Part shown: in pieces, positions 5,828-11,704 of the stretch | Position numbering within the stretch: the first letter of the stretch is position 1 | How the letters are laid out: every line of letters starts with the position of its first letter | Assembly: GCF_000720455.1 (NCBI RefSeq) | Contig: NZ_JOAK01000058.1 | Coordinates: forward strand, 1-12,760 | Length of the DNA: 12,760 nucleotides | DNA from: Streptomyces virginiae | GTDB lineage: Bacteria > Actinomycetota > Actinomycetes > Streptomycetales > Streptomycetaceae | Direction of reading: 5' to 3' | Position numbers and translations under genes: made by a program | Notes under the pieces: generated by a model | The model's input: only the letters and a program-made list of their open reading frames with translations | What the model was told of the DNA's origin: nothing | Databases searched by the model: none

Positions 5828-6985
5828 ATGACGAACAGCACCCGCGAGACCACCGAGCCCCTCGGCGGCGTACCGGCGGCCCGGGCCCGGGCCGGTGCCG
5901 GGGCCGGGGCCGGGCAGGAGCGCCCGGAGCTGCAGAAGACCATCGAGGAGCTCGTCGCCTCCGGTTTCACCGGGATACAGCTGCGCGTGCACGACGAGCG
6001 AGGCGAGTGGGTCGGCACCGCCGGGGTGGCCGAGCTGGGCGGGAGCGCCAGGCCGCCGGCCGACGGACGGACCCGGATCGGCAGCGTCACCAAGACCTTC
6101 ACCGCGACCCTGGTGCTGCGGCTGGTGGCCGGGGGCGGGCTCGGGCTGGAGGACCCGGTGGCCGACCACCTGCCCGACTTCGGGCTGGACCGGCGGATCA
6201 CGGTCCGGATGCTGCTGCAGCACACCAGCGGGATCTTCAACTTCACCGGCGAGTACTTCGAGGACGGGACGGTCGCCCCGGGGATCGTCTGGCAGGGCCG
6301 GGAGTGGGTGGAGGGCCGGTTTCGGACCTACCGGCCGCAGGAGCTGGTGCGGCTGGCGCTGTCGAAGCCGGCCCGGTTCGAGCCGGGGACGGACTGGAGC
6401 TACTCCAACACCAACTACGTACTGGCCAGGCTGCTGATCGAGAAGGTCACCGGCCGCCCGCTGCCCGAGGCGATGCGGGAGCACGTCCTGCAGCCGCTGG
6501 GCCTGGCGGACACCCTGGTGCCGGAAACCGGGCAGGAGGTCCCCTCCCCGCACGCCCACGCCTACTACCGCTACGAGGAGGACGGCCGGAGCACCACCGT
6601 CGACGTCACCCGCCAGAACCCCTCCTGGATCTCCAGCGGCGGCGACATGATCTCCACCACCCGGGACCTGCACACCTTCGTCTCCGCACTGGTGGGCGGC
6701 CGGCTGCTGCCGGCCGAACTGCTCGCCGAGATGTGCACGCCGGAGACGAAGGCCGGCTACGGGCTGGGCGTGATGATCCAGGACACCGGCTGCGGCGGCA
6801 CCGTCATCACCCACAACGGCGGCATCGCCGGCCACGCGGCGCTGATGTACGCCACACCCGACGGCGGCACGACCCTGACCGCCGCGCTGAACTACGTGGA
6901 CGACCCCGCGATGTCCCTGGCCGAGGCGTTCCAGAAGGCGACGCAGCGCCTCGTCGCGGAGGTGTTCTGCCCGCCCGCCGGCTGA
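5828..6985 (+). CDS. Serine hydrolase, class C beta-lactamase / D-Ala-D-Ala carboxypeptidase-like
   Basis: Encodes 385 aa from the ATG at 5828, with GAGGAG upstream. The three active-site motifs of peptidase family S12 are present: Ser86-Val-Thr-Lys89, Tyr192-Ser-Asn194 and His329-Asn-Gly331 in place of Lys-Thr-Gly, a common variant. ARMLLQHTSGIF-like (VRMLLQHTSGIF, 126-137) and PGTDWSYSNTNYVLA (186-200) are also typical. The N-terminus has a low-complexity Ala/Gly/Arg stretch (17-30) with no hydrophobic core, so no Sec signal is seen. That is odd for a cell-wall enzyme and suggests a cytoplasmic esterase or peptidase. Downstream of DUF4097 on the same strand, it probably shares that promoter. 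The substrate is unknown. Confidence 0.87.
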   Translation: MTNSTRETTEPLGGVPAARARAGAGAGAGQERPELQKTIEELVASGFTGIQLRVHDERGEWVGTAGVAELGGSARPPADGRTRIGSVTKTFTATLVLRLVAGGGLGLEDPVADHLPDFGLDRRITVRMLLQHTSGIFNFTGEYFEDGTVAPGIVWQGREWVEGRFRTYRPQELVRLALSKPARFEPGTDWSYSNTNYVLARLLIEKVTGRPLPEAMREHVLQPLGLADTLVPETGQEVPSPHAHAYYRYEEDGRSTTVDVTRQNPSWISSGGDMISTTRDLHTFVSALVGGRLLPAELLAEMCTPETKAGYGLGVMIQDTGCGGTVITHNGGIAGHAALMYATPDGGTTLTAALNYVDDPAMSLAEAFQKATQRLVAEVFCPPAG

Positions 6986-7008
6986 GCCGGGCGGCGGGGG
7001 CGCACACG

Positions 7009-7050
7009 AGAAGACGCCCCGGCCGGGAGATCCCGGCCGGGGCGTCTTCT
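7009..7050. terminator. Strong bidirectional terminator hairpin
   Basis: A perfect inverted repeat with 19-20 base arms (7009-7028 and 7031-7050) around an AGAT loop, centred on CCCCGGCCGGG. It sits between the end of the hydrolase gene (6985) and the end of the convergent transglycosylase gene (7079). The arms begin AGAAGAC and end GTCTTCT, giving a short T-rich run on the plus strand. It should stop transcription from both sides. Confidence 0.88.
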
Positions 7051-7078
7051 TGGTGTGTGCTGGCTGCCCGCTGGCGGC

Positions 7079-7483
7079 TTAGTACCAGTGGTGGGTCTGC
7101 CAGAAGTTCCAGGCGCCGACGGGGCTGCCGTAGCGCTCGTTCATGTAGTCCAGGCCCCACTTGATCTGGGTGGCCGGGTTGGTCTTCCAGTCGGCGCCCG
7201 CGGAGGCCATCTTCGAGGCCGGCAGGGCCTGGACCAGGCCGTACGCGCCGGAGGAGGCGTTCGTGGCGGTGTGGTTCCAGCCGCTCTCGCGGGAAACGAT
7301 GTTGTTGAAGGCCGCGAACTGCGCCGGGTCCTTGATCATCTGCTGGGCGATCGCCTTGGCGCTCGTCGGGGCCGCCTGGGCGGGAACCGTGGCGAGCATG
7401 GAACCGGCGACACCGAGGGCGACGACGGTGCCCGCGAGGGCCTTCTTGGAGGCGGCGATGCGGCGGATGACGGAGTTGGACAC
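7079..7483 (-). CDS. Secreted transglycosylase-SLT-like protein
   Basis: Encodes 134 aa from the GTG at 7483, with GGAAGG seven bases upstream. Codons further upstream in frame encode Pro/Arg-rich sequence over a leader and promoter and are unlikely to be used. Residues 1-37 are a Sec signal peptide: RRIAASKK, a hydrophobic core (16-31), and ATVPAQA before the cut at Ala37/Ala38. The mature part has a small lysozyme-like core: NIVSRESGWNHTATNASSGA at 61-80, with Glu66 as the expected catalytic acid, then YGLVQALPASKM (81-92) and the C-terminal GAWNFWQTHHWY. Such proteins are cell-wall lytic transglycosylases or the resuscitation / aggregation-promoting type in actinobacteria. The protein is short but complete. 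It is monocistronic, with its own promoter and terminator. Confidence 0.87.
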   Translation of the reverse strand: MSNSVIRRIAASKKALAGTVVALGVAGSMLATVPAQAAPTSAKAIAQQMIKDPAQFAAFNNIVSRESGWNHTATNASSGAYGLVQALPASKMASAGADWKTNPATQIKWGLDYMNERYGSPVGAWNFWQTHHWY

Positions 7484-7518
7484 GGAGATACCTTCCACAG
7501 GGGACAAGGGCGGTCGCG

Positions 7519-7550
7519 GCATGCCTGGGGCATGCGTGAGCCACTCACGC
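7519..7550 (-). promoter_or_regulatory. Two back-to-back perfect hairpins in the transglycosylase leader
   Basis: In RNA sense, GCGTGAG-TGG-CTCACGC (7550-7534) is followed by GCATGCC-CCA-GGCATGC (7535-7519), sharing two bases. Each has seven-base perfect arms and a three-base loop. They lie 36-67 bases before the GTG, inside the predicted leader. They could be an RNA regulatory fold, a stability element, or a double operator. I do not recognise them as a known riboswitch. Confidence 0.5.
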
Positions 7551-7608
7551 GGTGGAGAGGGGTTCGTCGGCGGCGGGTGAGGACCCGTGCCGCCCGGCGA
7601 CACATCCA

Positions 7609-7637
7609 GTTCTACCGACGCCCCACCGCCCTGGCAA
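7609..7637 (-). promoter_or_regulatory. Candidate transglycosylase promoter (TTGCCA-N17-TAGAAC)
   Basis: Minus strand: TTGCCA at 7637-7632, a 17-base spacer, TAGAAC at 7614-7609. The start would be near 7602, giving a leader of about 120 bases that contains the paired hairpins. Confidence 0.45.
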
Positions 7638-7929
7638 CGACCGCCATTACTAGGGGGCTTCGCAGTCGGGGACCGGCGGCCCCGGGGTCGGCGGGGCGGG
7701 ATCCGCGCAGGTGGGAGCCGCATACGAGGGGTCGGTACGGGGCCTTTGCGGTCTACTATCCCGGTTCGTGTGTGACGTGAGTCCTATGGGGCGGCTCACC
7801 TCCAGGACCCCCGGATCTCACCCGGCGTCACCGCGCGTACCCCTTCGAGAGACCGGCCCGAATGTCCGAATTGCACCGGAATCTAAGGAGATAAGTGGGT
7901 CGGGGCGTGTCTTCCCCGGGGCCTGGCCC
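7638..7929. other. Gene-free stretch with an orphan ribosome site
   Basis: No credible gene is seen here. With the leader to its left and the repeats to its right, it forms a 524-base gap (7484-8007). It holds TACTAT at 7754-7759, a possible plus-strand -10 with no clear -35. It also holds an AT-richer patch (about 7860-7896) ending in AAGGAG (7885-7890), four bases before a GTG at 7895. Reading on from that GTG gives only Gly/Pro/Arg repeats and then runs antisense to the DUF3253 gene, so no protein is called. Confidence 0.4.
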
Positions 7930-7983
7930 GGGGCGGGCGCGGGGGCCGGGGCGGGCGCGGGGGCCGGGGCGGGCGCGGGGGCC
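7930..7983. repeat. GC minisatellite, three perfect 18-base units
   Basis: GGGGCGGGCGCGGGGGCC is repeated three times without a mismatch (7930-7947, 7948-7965, 7966-7983). It lies just downstream of the DUF3253 gene. Its near-total G+C content and strand asymmetry could favour slippage or G-quadruplex formation on the plus strand. No coding role is likely. Confidence 0.85.
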
Positions 7984-8020
7984 GGGTCAGCGGACGCGGG
8001 GGCCGGGTCAGCGGACGCGG
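7984..8020. repeat. Tandem duplication over the DUF3253 3' end
   Basis: A 21-base unit beginning GGGTCAGCGGACGCGG (7984-8004) is followed by a second copy of its first 16 bases (8005-8020). The second copy contains the last codons and stop of the DUF3253 gene; the first repeats them outside the gene, including a second TGA in sense. The junction bases GGGGGCC resemble the adjacent 18-base units, so both tracts may have arisen together. Confidence 0.7.
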
Positions 8021-8292
8021 CGGATACGGATCGGGCCGCGGGCCTTCGCCGGATCGACACGGCGGCCGCCCTGGGTGATCTCGACCTGTCCGGCGGCGAC
8101 CAGCCGCCGGGCCGCGCGGCGGGCCGGTTCCATGAGCGCGCGCCAGCCGTCGCCGTCGCCTTCGTACACCGCCCGCGCGGCGTCGGAAGGACAGATCGTC
8201 GCGGTCGGGGCGCGGCGCTCCAGGAGTTCGAGGATGGCTCGCTCCAGCCGCCGGTCCGTCTGCCGGTCCTTCTCCCCGTCGGTGCCCGTCAC
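8008..8292 (-). CDS. DUF3253-family small winged-helix-like protein
   Basis: Encodes 94 aa from the GTG at 8292. An upstream in-frame ATG at 8346 would add an Arg/Gly-rich 18 residues unlike the family. There is no ribosome site, but GAGACT lies six bases before the GTG, which would suit a leaderless transcript. Residues 12-28 form an amphipathic helix, then TATICPSDAARAV (30-42) and GQVEITQGGRRVDP (68-81), the hallmarks of DUF3253, ending GPIRIRRVR. The fold is thought to be a winged helix, but no molecular function is established that I know of. It lies 110 bases beyond the start-side end of the MFS gene on the same strand, so some read-through from the exporter is possible. Its end is duplicated in tandem. 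Confidence 0.8.
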   Translation of the reverse strand: MTGTDGEKDRQTDRRLERAILELLERRAPTATICPSDAARAVYEGDGDGWRALMEPARRAARRLVAAGQVEITQGGRRVDPAKARGPIRIRRVR

Positions 8293-8402
8293 GGCGCCAG
8301 TCTCGCACCGCCCACCACACCGCTCACCGCGCCGCGCCCCGCTCACCGCGCCGCTCCCCCGGGCCGTCGGCGGTCACCGGCCGGCCGGGGGCGGCGGCGG
8401 GG

Positions 8403-9842
8403 TCAGCGCATGCGGGGAAGGCGCAGGCTGAGCAGGGCGGTCAGGGCGATCAGGGCGAGCTGGACCAGCAGGGTGGCGGCGGCCGCCTCGCGCAGGCCGG
8501 CCGCCGCGGCCAGGGCGAGGAAGAGGCTGCCGAGGGCGGCGACGCCGAGGGCGAGGGAGGACTGCTGGGCGGTGATCATGACGCCGCTGCCCACCCCGGC
8601 ACGGTCGGCGGGTACGTCCGAGAGCATCAGCCGCATCAGCACGGGCAGCTGCAGGCCCTGGCCCAGGCCCGCCAGGAACACACCGGGGGCCAGGGCCACC
8701 GCGCCGAGGGCGGGCCCGCCGTAGTGGAGGGTGGCCACCAGCACGGCGATGCCGGCGCCCTGGACGACGCCGCCGGCGGTGATCACGCGGCTGCCGAAGC
8801 GGGTGACCAGGCGCGGCCCGGCCAGGGAGGCACCGAAGAAGGCCAGGGCCATCGGCACCAGGGCCAGGCCCGCCGTCACCGGGCCCATGCCCAGGCCCTG
8901 CTGGAGGGTGACGGCGAGGATGAACATGAAGCCGCTGAAGCCGGCCGAGAAGGGCACCAGCAGGAACAGGCCGCGGCGCAGCGAGTCCAGGCGCAGCAGG
9001 CTCGGCGGGACCAGCGGGGTGCGGCCGGCGCGGTCGGCGCGGCGTTCGGTGAGGTAGAAGGCGCCTGCGGCGAGGGGGAAGGCGGCGAGGGAGAGCCAGG
9101 TCCACAGGGGCCAGCCGGCGGCGCGGCCTTCGGTGAGCGGCAGCAGGAGTGAGAGCAGGGAGAGGGCCAGGAGGGCGGTGCCGGGGACGTCGACGCCGGC
9201 GGGGCGGCCGGCGCGGGTGTCGGGGACGGTGCGCAGGGCGAGGAGGAGGGCGAGGAGTACGACGGGGACGTTGACGAGGAAGACGGCGCGCCAGCCGGTT
9301 CCGGCGAGGTCGGCGGCGACCAGGAGGCCGCCGAGGATCTGGCCGGTGACCATGGACAGGCCGGCGGTGGCGCCGTAGAGGCTCATGGCGCGGGCCCGGC
9401 GGGGGCCGGTGGTGGTGGCCTGGATGGTGGCGAGGACCTGCGGGAGCATGAGGGCGGAGGCCGCGCCCTGGGCGATGCGGGCGGCGACGAGGGTCCAGGC
9501 GTCCGGGGCGAGGCCGCAGGCGAGCGAGGTGACGCCGAAGGCGGCCATGCCGGCGAGGAAGAGGCGGCGGCGTCCGAGGCTGTCGCCGATACGGCCGCCG
9601 AGGACGAGCAGGGCGGCGTAGGCGACGCCGTATCCGCCGACGATCAGCTCCAGCAGGGCGGGGCCGGCGGCGAGGTCGTGCTCGATCGAGGGCAGTGCGA
9701 CGTTGACGATGAAGAAGTCGATCAGGGGCAGGGCGGCGCCGAGCAGGACGGTGAACAGGCCGGGGCCGCTGAGGTGGGCGGCGGCGGGGCCGGCCGCGGT
9801 GGCGGTCGGTGCGGCGGGAGTGCGCAGGCGGGTGTCGGTCAC
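8403..9842 (-). CDS. MFS exporter, DHA2 (EmrB/QacA) type
   Basis: Encodes 479 aa from the GTG at 9842. The reading frame runs further upstream without a stop but crosses the promoter and the divergent regulator gene, so the later start is chosen. GAAGG abuts the GTG, and AGGG lies about a dozen bases before it. Residues 25-54 form helix 1 with the drug-proton antiporter signature LIDFFIVNVALPSI (40-53). Motif A, GGRIGDSLGRRR (82-93), follows helix 2. About a dozen to fourteen hydrophobic helices fill the rest, with a long central loop (about 215-280) typical of 14-helix DHA2 pumps. It is predicted to export drugs or metabolites by proton antiport in the cytoplasmic membrane. The divergent XRE regulator probably controls it. 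The substrate cannot be inferred. Confidence 0.9.
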   Translation of the reverse strand: MTDTRLRTPAAPTATAAGPAAAHLSGPGLFTVLLGAALPLIDFFIVNVALPSIEHDLAAGPALLELIVGGYGVAYAALLVLGGRIGDSLGRRRLFLAGMAAFGVTSLACGLAPDAWTLVAARIAQGAASALMLPQVLATIQATTTGPRRARAMSLYGATAGLSMVTGQILGGLLVAADLAGTGWRAVFLVNVPVVLLALLLALRTVPDTRAGRPAGVDVPGTALLALSLLSLLLPLTEGRAAGWPLWTWLSLAAFPLAAGAFYLTERRADRAGRTPLVPPSLLRLDSLRRGLFLLVPFSAGFSGFMFILAVTLQQGLGMGPVTAGLALVPMALAFFGASLAGPRLVTRFGSRVITAGGVVQGAGIAVLVATLHYGGPALGAVALAPGVFLAGLGQGLQLPVLMRLMLSDVPADRAGVGSGVMITAQQSSLALGVAALGSLFLALAAAAGLREAAAATLLVQLALIALTALLSLRLPRMR

Positions 9843-9869
9843 CCTTCGACGATCACCCTGGTGGCAGGC

Positions 9870-9913
9870 GGGTACCAGAGTGTCCTTATCCGGGTACCAG
9901 GAGTACCTGGCAA
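9870..9913. promoter_or_regulatory. MFS promoter with overlapping GGTACC-type repeats
   Basis: On the minus strand, TTGCCA (9913-9908), a 17-base spacer and GATAAG (9890-9885) form a good promoter for the exporter. The spacer holds GGTAC-CAGGA-GTACC (9893-9907) and the overlapping CCAGG-AGTA-CCTGG (9897-9910). GGGTACCAG recurs as a direct repeat at 9870-9878 and 9892-9900, 22 bases apart, about two helical turns. This arrangement suggests cooperative binding by the XRE regulator between the divergent genes. Confidence 0.55.
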
Positions 9914-9930
9914 CAGGATCAGCGCTGCGG

Positions 9931-9942
9931 CAGGCTGGGCGT
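9931..9942 (+). promoter_or_regulatory. Possible leaderless start of the XRE regulator
   Basis: CAGGCT at 9931-9936 is followed by six bases and then the ATG; CTGGCA at 9907-9912 is 18 bases upstream. No ribosome site is evident. The spacing would place the transcript start at the ATG, which is common in Streptomyces. The -10 match is weak. Confidence 0.35.
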
Positions 9943-10851
9943 ATGACGACCGTGGCCCCTGGAAGCGACGTGCGCCGGCACGAGCTGGCGGAGTTCCTGC
10001 GCAGCCGCCGTGAGCGGATCACCCCCGAGCGGGTGGGGCTGGTGCGCGGGCCGCGCCGGCGTACTCCGGGGCTGCGCCGTGAGGAGGTCGCGCACCTGTC
10101 GTCGGTGGGGGTGACCTGGTACACGTGGCTGGAGCAGGCGCGGGACATCCAGGTGTCGGGGCAGGTGCTGGACGCGGTGGCGCGGGCGCTGCTGCTGGAC
10201 GTGAGCGAGCGGGCGCACCTGTTCGCGCTGGCCGGCAGCCAGGATCCGGCGCCGCCGGCGGAGTGCCCGAGTGTGACGCCCGCAGTGCGGGCGGTGCTGG
10301 ACCAGCTGGGTCCCCTTCCGGCGTGCGTGCAGAACAGCCGGTACGACATCCTCGCCTACAACCCGGCGTACGGGCTGTTGTTGGGGGACATGGACGCGCT
10401 GGCGCCGCAGGACCGCAACTGCATGTGGCTGGCGTTCACCGATGAGCGGTGGCGGGCGGCCGTGGTGGATCTGCCGGCGACGCTGCGGTTGATGGCGGCG
10501 AAGTTCCGGGCGGCGATGGCCGGGCATCTGACGGAGCCGGCGTGGCAGGCGCTGCTGGCGCGGCTGGAGGGGACGTCGGCGGAGTTCCGGGAGGTGTGGG
10601 CGCGGCGCGAGGTGGTGGGGCAGAGCTCGAAGGCGAAGTACCTGCGCAACGCGCACGTGGGGCTGCTGCACGTGGAGCACACGACGTTGTGGCTGGGTCC
10701 GGGGACGGGTGCGCGGCTGGTGTCGTACGTGCCGCTGGACGGGCGGACGCGGGAGCGGCTGGAGGAGCTGGAGGAGCTGGCCGGCGCGCGGAACGGGGCA
10801 CGGGACGGCGCGCGGGGCGGGATGCGGGACGGGGTTTGCGTGGAGGTCTGA
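9943..10851 (+). CDS. XRE-family regulator with MmyB-like ligand domain
   Basis: Encodes 302 aa from the ATG at 9943. Residues 12-75 form the helix-turn-helix: ELAEFLRSRRERITPERVGL (14-33), RRTPGLRREEVAHLSSVGVT (39-58) and WYTWLEQARDIQVSGQVLDA. This is the actinobacterial type with the TPGLRREEVA signature. The C-terminal half (about 108-270) matches the MmyB-like ligand-binding domain: YDILAYNPAYGLLLGD (134-149), NCMWLAFTDERW (159-170) and FREVWARREV (215-224). This domain is related to PAS folds and has been found to bind fatty acids in a solved member, as I recall. The last 20 residues are Gly/Ala/Arg repeats of no clear role. It is divergent from the MFS exporter over 100 bases and is the likely regulator of it and of itself. 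Confidence 0.9.
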   Translation: MTTVAPGSDVRRHELAEFLRSRRERITPERVGLVRGPRRRTPGLRREEVAHLSSVGVTWYTWLEQARDIQVSGQVLDAVARALLLDVSERAHLFALAGSQDPAPPAECPSVTPAVRAVLDQLGPLPACVQNSRYDILAYNPAYGLLLGDMDALAPQDRNCMWLAFTDERWRAAVVDLPATLRLMAAKFRAAMAGHLTEPAWQALLARLEGTSAEFREVWARREVVGQSSKAKYLRNAHVGLLHVEHTTLWLGPGTGARLVSYVPLDGRTRERLEELEELAGARNGARDGARGGMRDGVCVEV

Positions 10852-10883
10852 GGCCCCTGCCTGAGGCGGTGTGCCCGGAGGGC

Positions 10884-10904
10884 GGGGATCCCCTTGGGGT
10901 TTTT
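10884..10904 (+). terminator. Weak terminator-like element after the XRE gene
   Basis: GGGGATCCCC (10884-10893) is a palindrome; its right half can pair with GGGG (10896-10899), which is followed by TTTTT (10900-10904) and a further T-rich patch. The alternative stems are short. Position, 33 bases after the stop, and the T-run favour a terminator. Confidence 0.4.
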
Positions 10905-11024
10905 GCCGTTTTCGGTCAACCACGGTGGGGTTTCTGGTCGTTTGCGGGCGGATGGTCCGGGGTGCGGGGCGGGGGCGCCCCAGGCTGGGGGCACGTGACC
11001 GAGACGCGCGGGGGGAAGCAGACC

Positions 11025-11645
11025 ATGGCAGTACGTACGAGGATGCGCGGGGGCTGTGTCGTGGCGGGGGCCGCGGTGCTGGCCGTCGCGGCGGTGTCGG
11101 GCCCGGCCGCGGGCGCCGACCAGTGGCGGCCGCGGCCGGGGAGCCTGTACATCTCCGACCTGCCCGCGACCGAGTCGTGGCGGGCCGTGCCGATCGCGCG
11201 GGGGTGGGGCGGCTCCTACGACGCGTGCCTGGAGGGCTGGCCGGAAGGGCGGCCCGAAGTGAACGTGTGGCACCGGGATTTCACGACCGCGGAGACCGCC
11301 TTCGCCCAGCAGAAGGTGGTGGTCTTCGCCACCGAGGCCGAGGCGGTCGCGTTCGCGGAGGTGACCCGGCGCAACTACGCCGGCTGCGCGGACCGGCCGC
11401 AGCCGCCCGGGGTGACCGCGACCGGCTACGACCACGGGGTGGTGGACGTGGAGGAGGGAGCCACCCTCCAGGGCATGCACACCTTCAATGCGGACGCCCA
11501 GGAGCGCCCCCACTTCAACCATCTGTGGGGCGTGGGCCGCGACGGGGACACCGTCACGCTGGTCCTGTGGTCGAGCTACTGGGGCGAGCCGCCCGTGGCC
11601 GCGTGGAAGAAGACGCTGCGGACCGCGGTGAACAAGCTGCACTGA
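11025..11645 (+). CDS. Small secreted protein, possible PknH-sensor-like fold
   Basis: Encodes 206 aa from the ATG at 11025, with GGGGGAAG upstream. Residues 1-30 are a Sec signal peptide: basic start (RTRMR), hydrophobic core (11-25), and GPAAG before a cut near residue 30. There is no lipobox cysteine at the cut. The mature protein has two cysteines, Cys68 and Cys121, likely to form a disulfide. The stretch AFAQQKVVVFATEAEAVAFA (92-111), then RRNYAGCADR (115-124), recalls the extracellular sensor domain of mycobacterial PknH and similar secreted sensor-domain proteins in actinobacteria. That link is by general pattern and is tentative. It has no partner kinase nearby and sits between the regulator and the deacetylase-fold gene on one strand. 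The function is unknown. Confidence 0.75.
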   Translation: MAVRTRMRGGCVVAGAAVLAVAAVSGPAAGADQWRPRPGSLYISDLPATESWRAVPIARGWGGSYDACLEGWPEGRPEVNVWHRDFTTAETAFAQQKVVVFATEAEAVAFAEVTRRNYAGCADRPQPPGVTATGYDHGVVDVEEGATLQGMHTFNADAQERPHFNHLWGVGRDGDTVTLVLWSSYWGEPPVAAWKKTLRTAVNKLH

Positions 11646-11692
11646 GGGGCCGGGTGCGGGCGTGTGTGCGTGGCGGGGCGGGTGGGCGGCGG

Positions 11693-11704
11693 TAGGGTGC
11701 GGCC
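11693..11704 (+). promoter_or_regulatory. Likely leaderless promoter (TAGGGT-N6-GTG) of the PuuE-type gene
   Basis: TAGGGT at 11693-11698 lies six bases before the GTG at 11705, the spacing expected if the transcript begins at the start codon. No ribosome site is seen closer. The -35 region is GC-rich with no good match. Confidence 0.45.

Noticed and set aside
7484..7608. A c-di-AMP (ydaO-type) riboswitch in the transglycosylase leader
   Set aside because: The leader is short and I could not match the conserved ydaO segments; only two simple hairpins are seen. A covariance-model search would settle it.
9843..10349. Upstream extension of the MFS protein by up to 169 residues
   Set aside because: The extension is antisense to the XRE regulator, crosses the promoter, and lacks membrane helices.
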